Origin: Plantactinospora mayteni
GTDB taxonomy: Bacteria > Actinomycetota > Actinomycetes > Mycobacteriales > Micromonosporaceae
Assembly: GCF_016862935.1 (NCBI RefSeq)
Contig: NZ_BONX01000018.1
Span: forward strand, 62,001-126,000
Length of the DNA stretch: 64,000 bases
Reading direction: 5' to 3'
The notes under the pieces were generated by a model. That model was not told the origin of the DNA. It saw only the letters and a program-made list of their open reading frames with translations, and searched no databases. The position numbers were made by a program, and so were the translations under genes. Of the stretch, positions 35,612 through 43,892 are shown one piece after another. Positions within the stretch are counted from its first letter, which is position 1. Each line of letters begins with the position of its first letter.

Positions 35612-36973
35612 GTGGAGAAGGCCGTGCAGGAGCTGGAACGCCGGTTGGGCGTACCCGATGCGGTGGTCATCGGCCTGGGGTCGATGCTCGGGGCCGGGGT
35701 GTTCGTGGTCTTCGCCCCGGCGACCGCCGCCGCCGGCAGCGGGTTCGGCCTGCTGGGCGCGCTGGCCGTCGCCGGCCTGGTCGCCTACTGCAACGCCACC
35801 AGTTCGGCCCGGCTCGCCGCCCGCTATCCGGAGTCCGGCGGCACCTACGTCTACGGCCGGGAACGGCTCGGCCCGTTCGCCGGGTTCCTCGCCGGCTGGG
35901 GCTTCGTGGTCGGCAAGACCGCGAGCTGCGCCGCGATGGCGTTGACCATCGGGGCGTACCTGTGGCCCGGGTACGCGCGACCGGTCGCGGTGGCCGCCGT
36001 GCTGGCGGTGACCGGGGTGAACCTGCGGGGCGTACAGAAGACGGCCCGGGTCACCCGGTGGCTGGTGGCGGTCACGCTGGGCGTACTCGCCCTGGTGGCG
36101 CTGGTGGGGCTCTTCGGCGGGGAGTTCCGGCCGGTACGCCTCGGTGACGGCGTCGGCGGACCGGCCGGTGCGGGGATACTCACCGCCGCCGGGCTGCTCT
36201 TCTTCGCCTTCGCCGGATACGCCCGGATCGCCACCCTCGGCGAGGAGGTACGCGACCCGGAGCGCACCATCCCCCGGGCGGTACCGGTCGCGCTCGGACT
36301 GGTGCTGGTGAGCTATCTGGGACTGGCCGTGGTCGCGCTCTCGGTACTCGGCCCGGCCCGGCTGGCGGGCTCCGCCGCACCGCTGGCCGAGGTGGTGGAC
36401 GCCGCCGGGCTGCCCGGGTTGGCCTGGCTGGTCCGGGCCGGGGCGGCGGTGGCGGTACTCGGCGTGTTGCTGGCGCTGGTCGCCGGGGTCGGCCGGACCA
36501 CGCTGGCGATGGCCCGCCGCCGTGACCTGCCCGGTGCGCTGGCCGCCGTGCACCCGACCTACCGGGTGCCGCACCGGGCCGAACTCGCCGTCGCCGGGGT
36601 GGTGGTGCTGGTGGTGCTGGTCGGCGACATCCGGGACGCCATCGGCTTCTCCAGTTGCACCGTGCTGGTCTACTACGCGATCACCAATGCCGCCGCGTTC
36701 ACCCTGGACCGGGACCCGGACCGCAGCCCTCCGGCCGGCAGCCCTCCGGCCGGCAGCCTTTCGACCGGCAGCCTTTCGACCGGCCGGCTTCCGACCGGCA
36801 GGCTTCCGACCCGGGCCCTGGCCGGTCTCGGGCTGGTCGGCTGCCTGCTGCTGGCGGTCACCCTGCCGGTCGGCAGTGTGCTGGCCGGTTTCGCCGTGCT
36901 CGCGGTCGGCGCGCTCGGCTACGCCGCCCGCCGGCTCGCCTGGCCCCCCGGCGGCGCCACCGGGTCGCAATGA
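35612..36973 (+). CDS. APC-family amino-acid/polyamine permease
   Basis: A 453-residue transporter with about 12 helices. The N-terminal APC signature is IGLGSMLGAGVFVVFAPATA, followed by YCNATSSARLAARYPESGGT and YVYGRERLGPFAGFLAGWGF. It is an inner-membrane importer or exchanger for amino acids or amines; the substrate is unknown. The start is GTG 35612, 10 bp after the PAP2 stop. The loop before the last two helices is enlarged by six 15-bp repeat units (SPPAGSPPAGSLSTGSLSTG...), which look like a minisatellite within the gene. Confidence 0.88.
   Translation: MEKAVQELERRLGVPDAVVIGLGSMLGAGVFVVFAPATAAAGSGFGLLGALAVAGLVAYCNATSSARLAARYPESGGTYVYGRERLGPFAGFLAGWGFVVGKTASCAAMALTIGAYLWPGYARPVAVAAVLAVTGVNLRGVQKTARVTRWLVAVTLGVLALVALVGLFGGEFRPVRLGDGVGGPAGAGILTAAGLLFFAFAGYARIATLGEEVRDPERTIPRAVPVALGLVLVSYLGLAVVALSVLGPARLAGSAAPLAEVVDAAGLPGLAWLVRAGAAVAVLGVLLALVAGVGRTTLAMARRRDLPGALAAVHPTYRVPHRAELAVAGVVVLVVLVGDIRDAIGFSSCTVLVYYAITNAAAFTLDRDPDRSPPAGSPPAGSLSTGSLSTGRLPTGRLPTRALAGLGLVGCLLLAVTLPVGSVLAGFAVLAVGALGYAARRLAWPPGGATGSQ
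36725..36814 (+). repeat. In-frame 15-bp minisatellite (six units) in the APC permease gene
   Basis: Units are AGCCCTCCGGCCGGC twice, AGCCTTTCGACCGGC twice, then CGGCTTCCGACCGGC and AGGCTTCCGACCCGG. The pairing of identical neighbours suggests recent duplication. The unit length keeps the frame and lengthens a Pro/Ser/Gly loop. Confidence 0.85.
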
Positions 36974-37151
36974 TGCCGCGCTGCCGCCGGACGCGTCGGC
37001 GTGGGCCGACGAGGGCGACGAACACCGGTCGAGGTGCCGACCGTCGCGCCACGCGATGACCGGTCGCCAGGACATACCCTCCTGGTACGAGGCCAGCGGT
37101 GCTACCCGCGGGTGACGCGGACGCGCGCCTCTATCTCCTAACGTCGAGCGC

Positions 37152-37403
37152 ATGAAGAAGGCTCTCGGCGCCGTCGGAATCCTGTTCGGGCTCTATCTGA
37201 TCGTTCGTGCCGTCGCCGAGCCGTTCGTGATCGACATGACCGATCCCGCCAGCTACCGGCAGGACTGGGGCGGGCCGAGCCTGGCCGGGGTACTACTGGT
37301 CCACTGTGGTCCGGGTGTCGTCTCCGCAGTGCTGATCGGGCTGGCGCTGCGGTCGCGGCGACGCCGCCGGGCGACAGCCGCCAGGAGCCGGGGCGGTACG
37401 TGA
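37152..37403 (+). CDS. Small membrane protein, unknown
   Basis: An 83-residue protein with two hydrophobic segments, GAVGILFGLYLIVRAVAEPF (about 6-25) and LLVHCGPGVVSAVLIGLAL (about 48-66), and a basic C-terminus (RSRRRRRATAARSRGGT). No family is recognised. It starts at ATG 37152 without a strong ribosome-binding site. Its 3' end meets, tail to tail, the truncated end of the DHFR-family gene, so the breakpoint of that truncation lies at its stop codon. Confidence 0.55.
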   Translation: MKKALGAVGILFGLYLIVRAVAEPFVIDMTDPASYRQDWGGPSLAGVLLVHCGPGVVSAVLIGLALRSRRRRRATAARSRGGT

Positions 37404-37654
37404 GCCAGCGGCGTCCGGTCGTCCGGGTCGGTGATCTGGGGCCAGTCCCGGGCGAACGCCTGGTAGGTCCGCCGTCCGAGCAGCAGACCGTCGGCGAGAT
37501 CCAGCCATTCCGAGGTACGCCGGACGAACAGCTCGTCCAGGTAGGGCACGAGCCAGCCGCCCCGGGTGAAGCCGTCGGTCGTGTCCTCGGTCGGCGAGCC
37601 GGGCCCCTGGCTGACCCCGTCCAGGGTGACGAACTCGGTGAGGCCGATCTTCAT
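37253..37654 (-). pseudogene. Truncated dihydrofolate-reductase-family (RibD C-terminal-like) gene
   Basis: The frame starts like a complete DHFR-family protein: MKIGLTEFVTLDGVSQGPG, the GGWLVPYLDELF segment and LLLGRRTYQAFARDWP. These match the YwjB/RibD-C group, usually about 190 residues. After about residue 83 (DPDDRTP) the similarity stops, and the frame runs on for 50 residues of basic, non-family sequence antisense to the small membrane protein gene. The second half of the fold is therefore missing and the product is probably inactive. Its ATG overlaps the SRPBCC stop, so it is the third gene of an ArsR-SRPBCC-DHFR operon. Confidence 0.75.
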
Positions 37655-38127
37655 CGTGCCGCCTCGCCCTCGACAACCCCGGCGAGTTGTTTGGTGACCG
37701 AGCCCCAGCCCTCGGCGAAGCCGAGTTCCTCGTGGCGGGCGCGGGCGGCGGGATCGCCGTGCCGGACCACGACCCGGTAGTTCGTGCCATCCGGATGATC
37801 AGTCAGGGTGATCTCGGCGGTCATCGGGACCGGGGCCGGGCGCGTCGGTCGCCACGCGCTGTCGATCGCGTTCGTGAAGACGATCCGTTCCAGTTCGTCG
37901 ACGACGAGGAAACTCGCGTCCATGTGCGGGACGAACTCCACCCCGTCGTCGCTCATCCGGGTCACCAGCCCGCCGCCGGGCCGGACCTCCAGGCGGTCGA
38001 CGCGACACAGGGTCGGAGCCGGAAGCCACCACTTCGCGAAGCGGGACGGATCGGTCCAGGCACGCCACACCACGGCGCGGGGGGCGCGGATGATCCGTTC
38101 CAGGGCCAGGTCAAGGTCGGGGTTCAT
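37651..38127 (-). CDS. SRPBCC (AHSA1-like) domain protein
   Basis: A 158-residue START/Bet v1-like domain protein. It shows IIRAPRAVVWRAWTDPSRFAK, then WWLPAPTLCRVDRLEVRPGG and EITLTDHPDGTNYRVVVRHG with the C-terminal helix EELGFAEGWGSVTKQLAGVV, all typical of AHSA1/SRPBCC proteins. These bind small hydrophobic ligands; a specific function is unknown. In actinobacteria such genes often follow an ArsR regulator, as here. The start overlaps the ArsR stop (ATGA). Confidence 0.88.
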   Translation of the reverse strand: MNPDLDLALERIIRAPRAVVWRAWTDPSRFAKWWLPAPTLCRVDRLEVRPGGGLVTRMSDDGVEFVPHMDASFLVVDELERIVFTNAIDSAWRPTRPAPVPMTAEITLTDHPDGTNYRVVVRHGDPAARARHEELGFAEGWGSVTKQLAGVVEGEAAR

Positions 38128-38465
38128 GGTTGGTTCTCCTCCGGTTCGGTGACCAACTGTTCGAGGCGGTCGGTGCGCTCCTCCCAGATCTGGCGCTGCT
38201 CGGCCAGCCAGTCGTCGAGGAGGGCGAGGCGTTCGCGGTTGAGCACGCAGGTGCGTACCCGGCCGGACTTGACCGTGCGGATCAGGCCGTTCGCCTCGAG
38301 CGTCCGCACGTGCTTCATGAACGAGGGAAGGGTCATCGGGAACTCGCGGGCGAGATCGCCGACGCTGATCGGACCACGGCCGAGGCGTCGGACGACGTCG
38401 CGCCGGGTCGGGTCGGCCAGGGCGACGAACACGCCGTCGAGCTGCGCCGCCACATACTGTGCCAT
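38124..38465 (-). CDS. ArsR-family transcriptional regulator
   Basis: A 113-residue winged-helix repressor. It begins MAQYVAAQLDGVFVALADPT, and the recognition region is VGDLAREFPMTLPSFMKHVRTLEANGLIRT. No metal-binding cysteine cluster (ELCVCDL) is visible, so it belongs to the non-metal ArsR group that pairs with SRPBCC proteins. It is the first gene of the three-gene operon. A perfect 10-bp inverted repeat starts 3 bp upstream of its ATG, and the -10 hexamer lies within it, which points to autorepression. Confidence 0.9.
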   Translation of the reverse strand: MAQYVAAQLDGVFVALADPTRRDVVRRLGRGPISVGDLAREFPMTLPSFMKHVRTLEANGLIRTVKSGRVRTCVLNRERLALLDDWLAEQRQIWEERTDRLEQLVTEPEENQP

Positions 38466-38468
38466 GCG

Positions 38469-38497
38469 GCTAAGTATTGCCGCCTCGAATACTTAGC
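38469..38497. promoter_or_regulatory. ArsR operator: 10-bp perfect inverted repeat over a leaderless promoter
   Basis: GCTAAGTATT and AATACTTAGC, separated by 9 bp. On the minus strand the proximal arm contains TACTTA, 5 nt before the ArsR start codon, so the likely -10 is inside the operator and the mRNA leaderless. Confidence 0.7.
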
Positions 38498-38522
38498 GCA
38501 AGGGCAAAGTATCCGGGTCCGA

Positions 38523-38558
38523 GGCAACGCCGAGCTGGACGGCAACGCCGAGCTGGAC
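38523..38558. repeat. Perfect 18-bp tandem duplication
   Basis: GGCAACGCCGAGCTGGAC occurs twice in direct succession in the ArsR/DUF3105 intergenic region. Confidence 0.8.
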
Positions 38559-38633
38559 GGCGGCGCCCGACCGGCGGTGATCCGCCTCGGGGCACGCCGC
38601 CCGCCTGGTGCGTCCGGTGCGGGCGGTCCGCCG

Positions 38634-39617
38634 CTACCGGGTGGTGGTGTTCCCGCCGCCGCAGGGCGCCCCGGGCTCGATCGCGGCAGTCTGCCGGTAG
38701 GCCGAGATGAACGCGTCGATCGCCTCGTCGTCCGCGTCGTCGACGGTGAGCTGGTAGCCCCACGCCTGGAGCGAGATCGGCGCCGACTGCCCCGGGTACG
38801 GACTCAGCATCATGTACGCCAGCCCGCGTACGCGATCGATCAGCTTGCCCACCTCGGGCGGTGCCAGGCCCGGCCGGTAGGTGATCCACACCGCGCCGTG
38901 TTCCAGGCTGTGTACGGCGTTGCCGTCCACCAGCGGCTCGGTGTAGACGTCGCCGTTGCAGTTCTGCCAGCGCTGGAAGTGCGGTCCGCCGACCGGCGGG
39001 CTCATCGGGTAGCTGACCGGCTCCTCGACGTGGTCCGGCGAGAGCGCACCCGGGTTCGTCTCCCGATAGTTGACCAACCCGGAGAGGTCCCCGCCACTTC
39101 CGCCGTCCCGCTGCTGATACCAGAGGAACACGCCCACCCCGCAGGCGATCAGCAGGAGCAGCGCGACCCCGCCGGCCACGATCCCGATGATCAGCCCGTT
39201 ACGCGATCCCGACTTCGCCGGCGCCACCGGCTGACCGTCCTGGTACGGGTACCCCGGCTGTCCGTGGCCGGGCTGCGGGCCGGACGGCGGGGCGTACCCG
39301 GGCTGGGGCTGTCCGTACCCCTGCTGCGGTAGCGGCGGGGTGCCGTAGCCCGGCTGGGTTCCGGCCGACGGATATCCGGGTTGCGGCGGGTATCCGGGTT
39401 GCGATGGATATCCGGGTTGCGGCGGGGGCGGGTACGGTGCGGCGCCGGGGCCGGGGCCGGGCTGCGGCGGGGCCGACGGGTAGCCGGGGGGCGTCGGGAA
39501 CTGTCCGGGCACCGGTGCGGACCCGGCAGGTGGACCGGGCGGTGGAGCGTACCCCGGCGGCAGCGGGCCCGGCGGGGAGGCCGGCGGCTGCTCGGTTGGC
39601 GGTTCAGGGTTGCTCAT
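38634..39617 (-). CDS. DUF3105 membrane protein with Pro/Gly/Tyr-rich cytoplasmic tail
   Basis: A 327-residue protein. The first 140 residues are a low-complexity Pro/Gly/Gln/Tyr tail with GYP-type repeats (PGYPSQPGYPPQPGYPSAG). One transmembrane helix follows (GLIIGIVAGGVALLLLIACG, about 149-170). The extracytoplasmic DUF3105 domain shows HVEEPVSYPMSPPVGGPHFQ, NGDVYTEPLVDGNAVHSLEH and GAVWITYRPGL. The family is common in actinobacteria and is uncharacterised. The ATG at 39617 has GGAGGCG upstream. Confidence 0.88.
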   Translation of the reverse strand: MSNPEPPTEQPPASPPGPLPPGYAPPPGPPAGSAPVPGQFPTPPGYPSAPPQPGPGPGAAPYPPPPQPGYPSQPGYPPQPGYPSAGTQPGYGTPPLPQQGYGQPQPGYAPPSGPQPGHGQPGYPYQDGQPVAPAKSGSRNGLIIGIVAGGVALLLLIACGVGVFLWYQQRDGGSGGDLSGLVNYRETNPGALSPDHVEEPVSYPMSPPVGGPHFQRWQNCNGDVYTEPLVDGNAVHSLEHGAVWITYRPGLAPPEVGKLIDRVRGLAYMMLSPYPGQSAPISLQAWGYQLTVDDADDEAIDAFISAYRQTAAIEPGAPCGGGNTTTR

Positions 39618-39937
39618 CGTGATTCGCCTCCGACCGGGGGTGCACGGGCCACGATCCTACCGAGGACGTACCCGACCCCATCGAGGACGTACGCGAGGCG
39701 TCGTCGAGCCGGATCCGACGCCGTCCGCGCGGTGCTGCGCCGTCCACCGTGGACGCTCCATGCCCGGCGGTCGGACCGGGCACCTCACCGGCGCACGGCG
39801 ATCGGCCTTCCGGACCGGTCTGACCGGAACGCTCGGCTGTGGTTCGCCCACCGATCGGGTATCAGACGGGGCGGTTGACGGCACAGCACGAAATCGGGGC
39901 GGCGCGCGGGCCACTTGGTCCGGTAGCTTCCCGCCTC
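39618..39937. other. 320-bp divergent intergenic region
   Basis: It separates the DUF3105 gene and the LPXTG surface-protein gene. No coding frame is convincing. A short direct repeat CGAGGACGTAC occurs at 39660-39670 and 39679-39689. The rightward promoter probably includes TAGCTT at 39924-39929. Confidence 0.45.
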
Positions 39938-41524
39938 ATGTCCCCAACCCGAACCCGATGGGCTGCCGCTGCGGCTGCCGCCCTGCTCACCGGTCTGTCG
40001 GTCAATGTCGCCACACCCTCGGCGGCGGCTGCGGCGAGCCCCGACCTCTCCGTGTCGTACGCCATCGAGGCGAGGATCGACAACACCGAGACGACAGTCC
40101 CGACCTATCTGTACAACTACGGTGATGCTCCCGCCACCGACGTGACCGTGGCCTTCGACGCCAGCGGGTTGCGCGACGTGACGATCAAGCCGTGGGAGTA
40201 CGCCGAGGAGTGCAAGCTCGCGGGTGCGGTCGTGACGTGCGAGTACCCTGACCTCGCGCCCGGGCAGGTCGAGACGGTCTATCCGTTCACGCTGGCCAGC
40301 AAGCCGCGATCGGAGCCGGGCCCGGCGGGCACGGTGAAGGCGACCATTCGGGGCGTGGCGCCCGACGGCACCACCTACAGCGGTGGTGGCGATCTCGACG
40401 TCACGATCGTGCCGACCGGCCCCGACCTGGTCGCCGAGGCCGAAAACCTCAACACCCCGGAGAACCGCGTCGGTCCCGGAGACGAGGTCGGGTTCCGGGG
40501 CGCCCTCTACAACGACGGCGACAGCCCTGCCGAGGGCTTCTTCGTGCGTATCCAGCTTCCGACCGGTGCCCGGTGGATCGAGCAGTACGAGGACTGCACC
40601 TACCTCGACCACTGGCCGGGGGAACACCCCGACGGCTACGCGTACGGGCCGTCCGAGGTGGTCTGCACCGCGCCGCTGACACTCGCACCTGACGAGGGAT
40701 TCCTCCTCTTCGATCCGGAGAGCGGCGAGTCGATCTTCAACGCGTACTTCGGCAAGAACATGCAGGGTCCGACCGAGACCGAGGGTTACTACGAGGTCGG
40801 GCTCCTCGACGACCTGGGGGAGAACGCGGCGCGGGTGACCGCGCGCAAGGGGACGGGCAAGTCGTTCGCCGACGCGGTGCAGGGCCTGCGAAGCACCAAG
40901 AAGGCCGCGGCGGCCGTTGCGCGGGAGGTCGACACCGAGGACAACGTCGTCTTCTACAAGATGTGGACCAAGGCGAACACCAATGACTTCGCGGTGACCG
41001 CGAAGCCGGTGAGCGGCGCGGTCGGCGACACCGTGACGGTGCCGTACACCCTGGTCAACAACGGCCCCTCGGACGGCGCGGCCGGCTGGCAGATCGTCGC
41101 GCCGAGCGGCACGGTCCTGGTCCGTGGCGGCGACGAGTGGTGCTACTTCCTCGACGAGAACGGCCACCAGACCGACGAACTGCCCGAGGTGCGCTGCGGC
41201 ATCGAGAGCGAGTGGCCGTCGAAGGCGTCCGGTGTCGGCCCGGTGAAGGGCGCGATCAAGGTACGGATCATCTCCGCGCCGGGCGACGACGGCACGATCA
41301 AGGTCACCAGCTTCGGCGCGTCGAAGGACCCCGAGCCGGGCAACGACGTGGCGGCGTTGTCCATCGACACGACCGGTGGCGGCGGTGGTGGCGGCGGTCT
41401 GCCGATCACGGGTGTGAAGGCCGGCATCGCCGGTGGCGTGGGAGTCGCGGCGATCGCCCTCGGCGTGCTGCTCTTCGTGCTCACCCGGCGCCGCCGGATC
41501 GTCATGGTGACGCCGAAGCAGTAG
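39938..41524 (+). CDS. LPXTG-anchored secreted surface protein
   Basis: A 528-residue exported protein. The signal peptide is about residues 1-29 (WAAAAAAALLTGLSVNVATP). Repeated beta-sandwich regions resemble DUF11/CARDB adhesin-like repeats (TVPTYLYNYGDAPATDVTVA, VGFRGALYNDGDSPAEGFFV, TVPYTLVNNGPSDGAAGWQI). After a Gly-rich linker, LPITG at about residues 488-492 is a sortase signal, followed by the hydrophobic anchor GIAGGVGVAAIALGVLLFVL and RRRR. It should be covalently attached to the cell wall. TAGCTT lies 8 nt before the ATG and there is no ribosome-binding site, so the mRNA is probably leaderless. The function is unknown. Confidence 0.85.
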   Translation: MSPTRTRWAAAAAAALLTGLSVNVATPSAAAAASPDLSVSYAIEARIDNTETTVPTYLYNYGDAPATDVTVAFDASGLRDVTIKPWEYAEECKLAGAVVTCEYPDLAPGQVETVYPFTLASKPRSEPGPAGTVKATIRGVAPDGTTYSGGGDLDVTIVPTGPDLVAEAENLNTPENRVGPGDEVGFRGALYNDGDSPAEGFFVRIQLPTGARWIEQYEDCTYLDHWPGEHPDGYAYGPSEVVCTAPLTLAPDEGFLLFDPESGESIFNAYFGKNMQGPTETEGYYEVGLLDDLGENAARVTARKGTGKSFADAVQGLRSTKKAAAAVAREVDTEDNVVFYKMWTKANTNDFAVTAKPVSGAVGDTVTVPYTLVNNGPSDGAAGWQIVAPSGTVLVRGGDEWCYFLDENGHQTDELPEVRCGIESEWPSKASGVGPVKGAIKVRIISAPGDDGTIKVTSFGASKDPEPGNDVAALSIDTTGGGGGGGGLPITGVKAGIAGGVGVAAIALGVLLFVLTRRRRIVMVTPKQ

Positions 41525-41538
41525 TAACGCTTCACTAC

Positions 41539-41586
41539 CGGTGGGAGGGTTTGGGCCGCGCTGTGGCGCCCCAAACCCTCCCACCG
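41539..41586. terminator. Terminator hairpin with 17-bp perfect stem
   Basis: CGGTGGGAGGGTTTGGG (41539-41555) pairs perfectly with CCCAAACCCTCCCACCG (41570-41586). It starts 15 bp after the stop of the surface-protein gene. Confidence 0.85.
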
Positions 41587-41723
41587 TCGCGTTGGGCGAA
41601 CCGGGATAGCGGTGTGCATGCGCGAGGGCTGGCGAGGATGCCGAGCTAACCTGGCAGATAGCCCGGGATAATGATCGAAGGGCGAGCGTTTCTCCGTGCA
41701 CAAGACCATGAACGGGGACCCAG

Positions 41724-42722
41724 GTGCTCCAACTCGAGTTCGACACCGAGGATCTGCCCGCAGCGGAGCGGTTTGCTCACCTGCGTGATTTGATGTCCAG
41801 CGTGCCCGTGCCGTACGACGTCAGCAGTGACCACGCCGACGGATTCCGGTTTCGAAAACGCGACCTGCTTCTGGACTCCCTGCGGGTGTGCGACATGGCG
41901 ATGCAACCGGTGGTGCTGAACCGCACCAGACAACTGATCCGGCAGTCCGACCCGCAGATCTACAACATCCTGCTACTCCAGAACGGCACCGTCGCTCGTA
42001 CCTGGCGCCGGAACGAGGTCACCTACAGCCCGCACGACCTGCACATTTTCGACCCCTCGCAACCCTGCGAATCGCGGGCGCACAGTACGCAGGGCATGAT
42101 CAGGTGTATCGGGGTCGTGATTCCCAAGAAACTGTTGCCACTGCCCGGCTCCGGGACCGAACGACTGCTCGGACGGCGGTTGCAGGGGCAGGAGGGCGTC
42201 GGGGGTCTACTGGCCGGGTTTCTCACCCAACTGACCACGAACCCTCGCTCGTACCTGCCCTCGGACGGCCTGCGGCTGAGTAGCGTTCTGCTCGACCTGA
42301 CGTCGGCGCTGATCGCACACGCCCTGGAGGCCGACGACATCCTGGTGCCGGAGAGCCGCCAGCGCGGCCTGGTCCTGCGCATCCGCAACTTCGTCCAGCA
42401 GAACCTGCACGACCCGCGGCTCACCCCGGGTGCCATCGCCACCGCGCACCACATCTCCACCAGCTACCTGCACCGGCTCTTCCAGCGCGACGGCACCCAG
42501 GTCGCCGCCTGGATCCGGGAACGGCGGCTGGAACGGGCCCGACGCGACCTGACCGACCCCGCGCTGGCCGTCGTGCCCATCGCCGAGATCGCCGCCCGAT
42601 GGGGCTTCATCCATGCGGCGGCATTCAGCCGCGCTTTCCGCGCGGCCTACGGCACCACCCCGAGAGACCATCGGCATCGGGCGCTCGACCCGCGCCACGA
42701 GCAGGATCCGGTGTACCCGTGA
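41724..42722 (+). CDS. AraC-family transcriptional regulator
   Basis: A 332-residue regulator. The N-terminal ligand or dimerisation region is of the AraC_binding_2 type (VPYDVSSDHADGFRFRKRDL, NILLLQNGTVARTWRRNEV). The C-terminal double helix-turn-helix shows GAIATAHHISTSYLHRLFQ and VPIAEIAARWGFIHAAAFSR, ending FRAAYGTTPRDHR. The start at GTG 41724 is the best of several; no ribosome-binding site is clear. Neighbours give no hint of its targets. It is convergent with the crystallin-like gene across a hairpin. Confidence 0.9.
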   Translation: MLQLEFDTEDLPAAERFAHLRDLMSSVPVPYDVSSDHADGFRFRKRDLLLDSLRVCDMAMQPVVLNRTRQLIRQSDPQIYNILLLQNGTVARTWRRNEVTYSPHDLHIFDPSQPCESRAHSTQGMIRCIGVVIPKKLLPLPGSGTERLLGRRLQGQEGVGGLLAGFLTQLTTNPRSYLPSDGLRLSSVLLDLTSALIAHALEADDILVPESRQRGLVLRIRNFVQQNLHDPRLTPGAIATAHHISTSYLHRLFQRDGTQVAAWIRERRLERARRDLTDPALAVVPIAEIAARWGFIHAAAFSRAFRAAYGTTPRDHRHRALDPRHEQDPVYP

Positions 42723-42749
42723 CTGTCCCTGCCGGCCTGGAAGGTGCGG

Positions 42750-42783
42750 CGGTGGGGGTGCGCCTCGGGACGCACCCCCACCG
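42750..42783. terminator. Bidirectional terminator hairpin (13-bp perfect stem)
   Basis: CGGTGGGGGTGCG (42750-42762) pairs perfectly with CGCACCCCCACCG (42771-42783) around an 8-nt loop, between the convergent AraC and crystallin-like genes. Confidence 0.8.
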
Positions 42784-42831
42784 GACGGGGCCGACGCGGT
42801 GGTAACCCGCTCGGGCCCGCCGAGCCTGCGG

Positions 42832-43338
42832 TCAGGAAATCCGCAGTGAACTGGCCCGGTTGTTCCAGCCGCCGCCGATCGCGGAGAGGTCGGCAGCCCT
42901 GTCGATCCAGGTGGAGCCGCCGGTCAGATTGGGATCGCTGGGCGGACCGGCCGCGTCGTAGAGCTTGACGTCGCAGCTGTTGAACGTCTCCACTGAGCTG
43001 GCCCGGTTGTTCCAGGCGCCGCCAGCCATGTTGTACGAGTACTCGTGTTCGTACGCCGAGGTGCACGACCTGGTGGTGGTGATGGTAAATGTGCCGGCGT
43101 CGGGGTCGAAGTTCTTCCGGTCATACAGCTTGACGGCGTTCACCGCGAGTACGCCGACGTCGGCGAGTTGCCGGGCCTGCTGTTCAGTGTCGTCGCAGGC
43201 GACCTTTCCGGTGTCGAGATTGACCACGCAGTGCGCCCCCTGCGCGCCGGAGGACGCTCCGGCTGACGCGGGGGACGCGGTGAATGTCACGACCCCGGCC
43301 AGTGCCGCAACCAGCCCGGCGACGATTCGGATCCTCAT
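42832..43338 (-). CDS. Secreted beta/gamma-crystallin-like protein
   Basis: A 168-residue exported protein. The signal peptide ends near residue 28 (GLVAALAGVVTFTASPASA). The central part (GAHCVVNLDTGKVACDDTEQ) resembles small secreted actinobacterial proteins. The C-terminal half has two segments ending WNNRASSV (about 109-116) and WNNRASSL (about 158-165). NNRASS fits the (N/D)(N/D)XX(S/T)S double-clamp calcium motif of beta-gamma-crystallins. Four cysteines may form disulfides. The start ATG 43338 has a strong GGAGGAG. Calcium binding is inferred from the motif. Confidence 0.8.
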   Translation of the reverse strand: MRIRIVAGLVAALAGVVTFTASPASAGASSGAQGAHCVVNLDTGKVACDDTEQQARQLADVGVLAVNAVKLYDRKNFDPDAGTFTITTTRSCTSAYEHEYSYNMAGGAWNNRASSVETFNSCDVKLYDAAGPPSDPNLTGGSTWIDRAADLSAIGGGWNNRASSLRIS

Positions 43339-43732
43339 GATTTCTCCTCCAGAATGGAATGAGTCGTGGAAGGACATCGGTTTCCTTCCTCTTGTCGGTT
43401 GCCCGAGTTCCGGGCGGGTCGGCGCGCGCCTCCTTTCTGCCTCCCCCGTAGCGATTTCTCTGCCAATCCGTGCGGTTTTGCGTTGCTCAGCCAATGATGC
43501 GGCGACGTGAGCACATTGCCATTGGCAACGGCTGCACAGTCGCTTGACGATGCGTCTACAGCGGAATGACGGCGAACCCTCGCCGACCGGCTTCGGGTGC
43601 TGCGGAGGGAGCACGCCGACCGAAGCTGGTGCTGGCGGGGCGCCGTTGGATCGGCATGGTAGGGCCGAAGGGAGTCAGCTCAGTGGGAGGACTGGGCCGT
43701 TGCGGTGGCCTGCCCTGCCTCCGACCGGCGTG
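43339..43732. other. Non-coding stretch upstream of the crystallin-like gene
   Basis: No gene is supported here. A 13-bp palindrome TTGCCATTGGCAA lies at 43518-43530, about 180 bp upstream of the crystallin-like start. Part of the stretch has weaker codon bias than its surroundings, consistent with decayed sequence. Confidence 0.4.
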
Positions 43733-43855
43733 CTAGGCGACCTCGGTAGCCGGCGTCGCCCTCGCCCGTACGGCGTCGAGGATCGTGATGATCCGGTCGA
43801 CATCCTCGGAGGCGAAGAGGGTCTCCGGGCCAGCTACGGTCGACGCGGGACAACC
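43733..43855 (-). pseudogene. 3' remnant of an unidentified gene
   Basis: An open frame of 40 codons without a start codon ends in TAG at 43733 and reads ...AGPETLFASEDVDRIITIL, then DAVRARATPATEVA. Codon use is strongly biased to G/C at third positions, unlike the surrounding intergenic sequence, and an in-frame TGA lies just upstream (43856-43858). This looks like the surviving C-terminus of a decayed gene. The family is not recognised. Confidence 0.4.
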
Positions 43856-43892
43856 TCAGGGGCTCCCTGGGGACCATTTGAGCTGTCCGGAC

